The notes below the pieces were generated by a model. The model worked only from the letters and a program-made list of their open reading frames with translations. It was not told the DNA's origin and did no database searches. A DNA stretch of 39,245 nucleotides, taken from Brevundimonas sp. (GTDB taxonomy: Bacteria; Pseudomonadota; Alphaproteobacteria; Caulobacterales; Caulobacteraceae). The position numbers and the translations under genes were made by a program. Of this stretch, positions 35,032 to 39,245 are shown piece after piece. Each line of letters opens with the position of its first letter. Position 1 is the stretch's first letter. The stretch spans positions 1 to 39,245 of the forward strand of contig NZ_JAEMRD010000016.1 of NCBI RefSeq assembly GCF_016463485.1, written 5' to 3'.

Positions 35032-37101
35032 TCACGCCAGACCCAGGCCGGTGATGATCAGGTCGATCGCCTTAATGCCGACGAAGGGCGCGATCAGGCC
35101 GCCGAGACCATAGATCAGCAGGTTGCGGCTCAACAGCTTGCCGGCGCCGACCGCCCGGTATTTGACGCCGCGCAAGGCCAGAGGGATGAGAGCAACGATC
35201 ACCAGGGCGTTGAAGATGACCGCCGACAGAATGGCGCTCTCGGGGCTTCCCAGTTGCATCACATTCAGTGCGCCCAGGGCCGGCAGGGCGACCACGAACA
35301 TGGCCGGGATGATCGCGAAATACTTGGCCACATCGTTGGCGATCGAGAAGGTCGTCAGGGCACCGCGGGTGATCAGCAACTGCTTACCCACCTCGACGAT
35401 CTCGATGACCTTGGTGGGGTCGGAGTCCAGATCGACCATGTTGCCGGCCTCGCGAGCGGCCTGGGCCCCGGTCTGCATGGCCACGCCGACGTCGGCTTGG
35501 GCAAGCGCCGGGGCGTCGTTGGCGCCGTCGCCGCACATGGCGACCAGACGGCCCTTGGCCTGTTCCGCCTTGATCAGGCGCATCTTGTCCTCGGGCGTGG
35601 CCTCGGCGAGGTAGTCGTCAACCCCGGCCTCCGAAGCGATGGCGGCCGCCGTCACTGGATTGTCGCCGGTGATCATGACTGTGCGCAGGCCCATGGTGCG
35701 AAGCTCGGCGAAGCGCGCCTTGACGCCCGGCTTGACCACGTCCTTGAGGTGGATGACGCCCACGAGGCGGCCATTCTCGGTGACGGCCAGGGGGGTGCCG
35801 CCTGAGCGGGCGATGCGATCCACGGCGGCCGTGAACTCGGCCGGGGCCGTCGTTTCAGCGCCCAGCGACTTGAGTACGGCGTCGACCGCGCCTTTGCGCC
35901 AGGAGTCCTTGCCTGCGTCCAGGCCCGACTGACGAGTGGTCGCGGTGAAGGCGATGGCGGTCGAACCGGCGGGCTGTTCCACCACGATCCCGCCCTGTTT
36001 GCCCAGTTCGACGATCGAGCGGCCTTCCGGCGTTTCGTCGGCCAGGGAGGCGGTGACGGCGGCGCGCAGGGCGACCTCGGGACGAACGCCCGAGACCGGG
36101 ATGACCTCGGTGGCCATGCGGTTGCCGAAGGTGATGGTGCCGGTCTTGTCGAGCAGCAGGGTGTCGACGTCGCCTGCCGCTTCAACCGCACGGCCCGAGG
36201 TGGCCAGCACGTTCACCTTCAGCAACCGGTCCATGCCGGCGATGCCGACAGCGGACAGCAGTCCCCCGATGGTCGTGGGGATCAGGGTGATGAACAGGGC
36301 GCCCAGCACGATCGGATCCAGCTCGACGCCCGAATAGGCACCCAGACCCAACAGGGTGACGACCGCGATCAGGAAGACCAGCGTCAGCCCGGCCAGAAGC
36401 ACGCTCAGGGCCAGTTCGTTCGGCGTCTTGCGACGGTTCGCGCCCTCGACCATGGCGATCATGCGATCGAGGAAGGTCGAGCCCGGGGCCGAGGTGATGC
36501 GCACCTTGATCCAGTCGGAGACCACGGTGGTCCCGCCGGTGACGGCCGAGCGGTCGCCGCCCGATTCGCGGATCACCGGGGCGCTTTCGCCGGTGATGGC
36601 GGCCTCGTTGACCGAGGCGACGCCTTCGATGATCTCCCCGTCCGAGGGGATGACATCGCCCGCCTCGACCAGGACGATCTGACCGACCTGGAGCTCGCCC
36701 GCCGGAGTGGGAACGACCGTGCCGGTCTTGGGATCGACGATCAGCTTGGCCTTGGTCGTGACGCGGGTGGCGCGAAGGCTGTCGGCGGCCGCCTTGCCCC
36801 GCCCCTCGGCGACGCTTTCGGCGACGTTGGCGAACAGGACGGTGGCCCAGAGCCAGATGGCCAGCTGGATGGCGAAGCCCGCCGACTGGCCCGAGGCGAT
36901 GGCCCCGGCCGCCGACACGGTCGACAGCAGGGCCACGATCCAGGTCGTGAAGATGACCGGGTTCTTGAGCAGGTGACGGGGATTCAGCTTGACGAAGGCG
37001 TCGCCGAGCGCGCGGCCCAGCATGGCGCCGGTCAGGCCGCCGCCCAACGAAGGCGTCGAAGTGGCGACGGGCGGGGTGGCTTCAGGGTTGGCGAATGTCA
37101 T
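35032..37101 (-). CDS. kdpB: KdpB, ATPase subunit of the Kdp K+ pump
   Basis: A 689-residue P-type ATPase that drives high-affinity K+ import by the KdpFABC complex. The phosphorylation motif DKTGT is present in [14 protein letters not shown], the actuator TGES loop in [10 protein letters not shown] (the TGES serine is the inhibitory phosphorylation site in E. coli), and the hinge [33 protein letters not shown] is the P-domain motif. Length and spans match the family. It begins 30 nt after kdpA and ends 2 nt before the small 56-residue gene. Confidence 0.98.
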   Translation of the reverse strand: MTFANPEATPPVATSTPSLGGGLTGAMLGRALGDAFVKLNPRHLLKNPVIFTTWIVALLSTVSAAGAIASGQSAGFAIQLAIWLWATVLFANVAESVAEGRGKAAADSLRATRVTTKAKLIVDPKTGTVVPTPAGELQVGQIVLVEAGDVIPSDGEIIEGVASVNEAAITGESAPVIRESGGDRSAVTGGTTVVSDWIKVRITSAPGSTFLDRMIAMVEGANRRKTPNELALSVLLAGLTLVFLIAVVTLLGLGAYSGVELDPIVLGALFITLIPTTIGGLLSAVGIAGMDRLLKVNVLATSGRAVEAAGDVDTLLLDKTGTITFGNRMATEVIPVSGVRPEVALRAAVTASLADETPEGRSIVELGKQGGIVVEQPAGSTAIAFTATTRQSGLDAGKDSWRKGAVDAVLKSLGAETTAPAEFTAAVDRIARSGGTPLAVTENGRLVGVIHLKDVVKPGVKARFAELRTMGLRTVMITGDNPVTAAAIASEAGVDDYLAEATPEDKMRLIKAEQAKGRLVAMCGDGANDAPALAQADVGVAMQTGAQAAREAGNMVDLDSDPTKVIEIVEVGKQLLITRGALTTFSIANDVAKYFAIIPAMFVVALPALGALNVMQLGSPESAILSAVIFNALVIVALIPLALRGVKYRAVGAGKLLSRNLLIYGLGGLIAPFVGIKAIDLIITGLGLA

Positions 37102-37131
37102 TTCAGGTGTCCGAAGGGATCACAAAGCGGA

Positions 37132-38838
37132 TCACTGGGCCGCGCCGGCGAGCATCTGGAAATGCTCGACGATGGGTCCGAGGGCGAGGGCCGGGAAGAA
37201 CTGCAACCCGCCCAGGATGAGGATGACGCCGATCAGCAGGCCGATGAACTGGGCGCTGTCGGTCGGCAATGTGCCGGTCGAGGGCGCCAGCTTGGGCTTG
37301 ACGACCAGGCTGCCGGCGATGGCCAGGACCGCCACGGCGGGGATGAAACGGCCGACCAGCATCCCGATGCCCAGCGTGGTGTTCCACCAGGGCGCATTGG
37401 CGGTCAGACCCGCAAAGGCCGAGCCGTTATTCGCCGCCGCCGACGTATAGGCGTACAGCATCTCCGACAGGCCGTGCGGTCCCTGGTTCAGCAAGCCTTC
37501 CATCGCGGTCGGGAAGACGGCGGCAATGGCGGTGAAGCCCAGGATGGCCAGGGGCAGGACCAGGACCGCGATCATGGCGTACTGGATCTCGCGGGCCTCG
37601 ATCTTCTTGCCGAGGTATTCGGGGGTGCGACCGACCATCAGACCGGCGACGAACACCGCCAGCATGGCCATCACGACCATGATCGCAATCCCCGACCCGA
37701 TCCCGCCGGGCAGGATCTCGCCCAGTTGCATCAGGAACATCATCAGCCCGCCCGACAGCGGCATATAGCTGCCGTGCATCGAGTTGACCGAGCCATTGGA
37801 CGCGCCGGTGGTCGGACCGGCCCAGGCGACCGAGGACGGCAGACCGAAGCGGGTCTCCTTGCCCTCCAGGTTGACAGGCTGCTCGATGCCAGCGGCGACG
37901 AGGGCCGGGGCGGGCTGGCTTTCGGCGACATAGATGCCGGCCGTGCAGACGCTGAGCAGGATGAAGCCGGCGGCGACCAGGGCGCGAACGTCCTTCCTGG
38001 CCAGGACGCTGCGGCCAAAGGCGAAGAAGGCCGCCCAGCCGAGCACGTTGATCGCGACCGCCTCGATGAGGTTGGTCAGGGGCGAGGGGTTCTCGAACGG
38101 ATGGGCCGAGTTGGCGTTGAACACGCCCCCGCCGTTGACGCCCAACTGCTTGATGGCTTCCTGGCTGGCGGCCGGGAACAGGGACAGGGTCTGCGACCCG
38201 CCTTCCAGACCGGTCGCCGTCGCCGACGCCGCCAGGCTCTGGACCACGCCCAGGCCGGCCAGAACCAGCGCCAGAACGATGGACAGGGGCAGTAGCACAT
38301 ACAGGGTCGTGCGGGTCAGGTCGGCCCAGAAATTGCCGACCCCCTCCCCCCGGCTGGCCACGAAGGCGCGGGCCAGGGCGGCGGCGACGGTCGCGCCGGT
38401 GGCGGCCGACAGGAAGTTCTGGGTCGTGAAACCGACCATCTGGCTGAAGGTCGAAGTGGTGCTTTCACCGCCATAGGACTGCCAGTTGGTGTTGGTCACG
38501 AAGCTGACGGCGGTGTTGAACGCCAGATGCGGCGAGAGCCCCGCGAACCCCTGCGGGTTCAGCGGCAGGAAGGCCTGGAGCCTCAGGATGGCGAACAGCA
38601 GGAAGAAGCCCGCCGCGTTGAAGGCGATCAGGGCGGCGGCATAGCCGGTCCATCCCTGGCTGCGTTTAGGATCGACGCCGGCGGCCTTGTAGAAGACGCC
38701 TTCGACGGGTTTCAGAACGGGGTCGAGCCAGGTGCGCTCGCCGTTCCAGACGCGCGACAGATAGATCCCGATCGGCCAGCCGATCAGGACGGAAAGAGAC
38801 AGTGTGAGGGCGATCTCGCCCCAGCCTTGAACAGTCAT
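37132..38838 (-). CDS. kdpA: KdpA, K+-channel-like subunit of the Kdp pump
   Basis: A 568-residue membrane protein that selects and binds K+ in the Kdp complex. The four pore loops are visible: [43 protein letters not shown] and [13 protein letters not shown]. About ten membrane spans surround them. AAGGAG precedes ATG 38838 at 8 nt. It follows kdpF by 15 nt. The filter regions look intact, so a working pump is expected. Confidence 0.98.
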   Translation of the reverse strand: MTVQGWGEIALTLSLSVLIGWPIGIYLSRVWNGERTWLDPVLKPVEGVFYKAAGVDPKRSQGWTGYAAALIAFNAAGFFLLFAILRLQAFLPLNPQGFAGLSPHLAFNTAVSFVTNTNWQSYGGESTTSTFSQMVGFTTQNFLSAATGATVAAALARAFVASRGEGVGNFWADLTRTTLYVLLPLSIVLALVLAGLGVVQSLAASATATGLEGGSQTLSLFPAASQEAIKQLGVNGGGVFNANSAHPFENPSPLTNLIEAVAINVLGWAAFFAFGRSVLARKDVRALVAAGFILLSVCTAGIYVAESQPAPALVAAGIEQPVNLEGKETRFGLPSSVAWAGPTTGASNGSVNSMHGSYMPLSGGLMMFLMQLGEILPGGIGSGIAIMVVMAMLAVFVAGLMVGRTPEYLGKKIEAREIQYAMIAVLVLPLAILGFTAIAAVFPTAMEGLLNQGPHGLSEMLYAYTSAAANNGSAFAGLTANAPWWNTTLGIGMLVGRFIPAVAVLAIAGSLVVKPKLAPSTGTLPTDSAQFIGLLIGVILILGGLQFFPALALGPIVEHFQMLAGAAQ

Positions 38839-38853
38839 GACGGCGGCTCCTTC

Positions 38854-38937
38854 TCAGAACCGCTCGGGGCGCACGAGCGCCGCGATCATGTAGACGGCGA
38901 CGACGACCGCGCCGACGCCCCAGAGGATGGCGATCAT
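38854..38937 (-). CDS. kdpF: KdpF, small stabilising subunit of the Kdp pump
   Basis: A 27-residue peptide, MIAILWGVGAVV followed by VAVYMIAALVRPERF, with one membrane span and the short basic C-terminal tail of KdpF. It stabilises KdpFABC in other bacteria. GAGGA precedes ATG 38937 at 7 nt. It begins 2 nt after the preceding 27-residue peptide and is followed by kdpA. Confidence 0.85.
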   Translation of the reverse strand: MIAILWGVGAVVVAVYMIAALVRPERF

Positions 38938-38939
38938 CG

Positions 38940-39023
38940 TCAGATCCTCTTCAGCGCGGCGGCTAGCACGGCAAAGACGACGAACGCCCCGCCGCCGAGC
39001 GCAAGAAACAAAAGATCGGCCAT
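38940..39023 (-). CDS. 27-residue membrane peptide at the head of the kdp operon
   Basis: A tiny gene, MADLLFLALGGGAFVVFAVL followed by AAALKRI, predicted as one membrane span with a basic C-terminal end. A strong GGAGG lies 6 nt before ATG 39023, and the stop lies 2 nt before kdpF. I recall similar peptides with a D-LLFL start and a basic end just before kdpF in other bacteria, but no function is known to me. It could be an extra small subunit or a regulatory leader. Spacing and ribosome site argue strongly for translation. Confidence 0.7.
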   Translation of the reverse strand: MADLLFLALGGGAFVVFAVLAAALKRI

Positions 39024-39110
39024 GTGGCGCCTCCGGAATATCAGGAGGTCGGTGGACCACGAACCCCCATAACGGGGCCATGTGAGTCTGGGCGCGGCAC
39101 ATAACGCCCG

Positions 39111-39139
39111 CATAAAATCGAAGACACGGTTTGCGTCAC
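39111..39139 (-). promoter_or_regulatory. Candidate promoter of the kdp operon
   Basis: Leftward: GTGACG (39139–39134), a 17-nt spacer and TTTATG (39116–39111), a weak sigma-70-like pair as expected for an activator-dependent promoter. The leader of about 80 nt carries a CCCC-N5-GGGG hairpin at about 39065–39077. A KdpE site is expected upstream but cannot be placed. Confidence 0.35.
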
Positions 39140-39205
39140 GGAACCATGCGGTCCTGGCGCAATCGCCGGAATGGCAGGCGGCTGGTCGCCTATTCCCACT
39201 CGATT

Positions 39206-39231
39206 ACTTGAAAGTCAAACAAGTAGTTGAC
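39206..39231. promoter_or_regulatory. Overlapping inverted repeats at the window edge
   Basis: Three palindromes overlap here: ACTTG-N9-CAAGT (39206–39224), TTGA-AAG-TCAA (39208–39218) and GTCAA-N8-TTGAC (39214–39231). TTGACG at 39227 could be the −35 of a rightward gene beyond the window. It looks like an operator for that gene or for the divergent kdp operon. Confidence 0.45.
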
Positions 39232-39245
39232 GACATTAGCTATTT

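Noticed and set aside
1-39245. tRNA, rRNA, insertion sequences, phage genes and CRISPR arrays
   Set aside because: No cloverleaf-like sequence, transposase, integrase or regularly spaced repeats were seen.

Overview
The window is about 39 kb of GC-rich chromosomal DNA from an alphaproteobacterium, most likely a member of the Caulobacteraceae close to Brevundimonas. Three things point there: the codon use, the clpX–cicA–clpP–tig neighbourhood (cicA between the two clp genes is a Caulobacter trait), and promoter-like sequences of the alphaproteobacterial general-stress (EcfG/SigT) type. I see no phage, insertion sequence, CRISPR array, tRNA or rRNA. This is ordinary chromosome with a few unusual gene arrangements.

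Layout. 1–540 has no convincing gene but is rich in hairpins. 571–4903 holds an acyl-CoA/acyl-ACP synthetase, then leftward genes for a DODA-type dioxygenase, the WrbA quinone reductase, a small zinc-motif protein and an M15 peptidoglycan peptidase. 5006–8374 is a tight four-gene operon whose genes overlap by 4 nt: MFS sugar transporter, mazG, HAD phosphatase and a DUF1643 protein. 8384–16413 is the proteostasis block: clpX, cicA, a c-type cytochrome lipoprotein, clpP, a large TPR protein and tig, with clean terminators after clpX, clpP and tig. 16599–18261 carries a metallo-beta-lactamase-fold hydrolase and a small stress islet. In the islet, an ElaB/YqjD-like anchor protein and a KGG-repeat protein each have an EcfG-type promoter-like site. 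18271–20427 is a single-chain EgtB–EgtD fusion for ergothioneine synthesis.

20559–28190 is catabolic and leftward. It has three acyl-CoA dehydrogenases (two forming an adjacent pair), an SCP2 sterol-carrier protein, a secreted carboxylesterase, a LysR regulator and 5-dehydro-4-deoxyglucarate dehydratase (kdgD). dadA (D-amino acid dehydrogenase) is rightward at 28550–29803, followed by a small HTH-like protein. 

30192–39023 is a complete leftward kdp potassium-uptake operon with extra members. The order of transcription is a 27-residue membrane peptide, kdpF, kdpA, kdpB, a 56-residue single-span protein, a TorF-family outer-membrane porin, kdpC, kdpD and kdpE. The porin and the two very small membrane proteins fit so tightly between kdp genes that they are probably part of the potassium system. 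This is the most interesting arrangement in the window.
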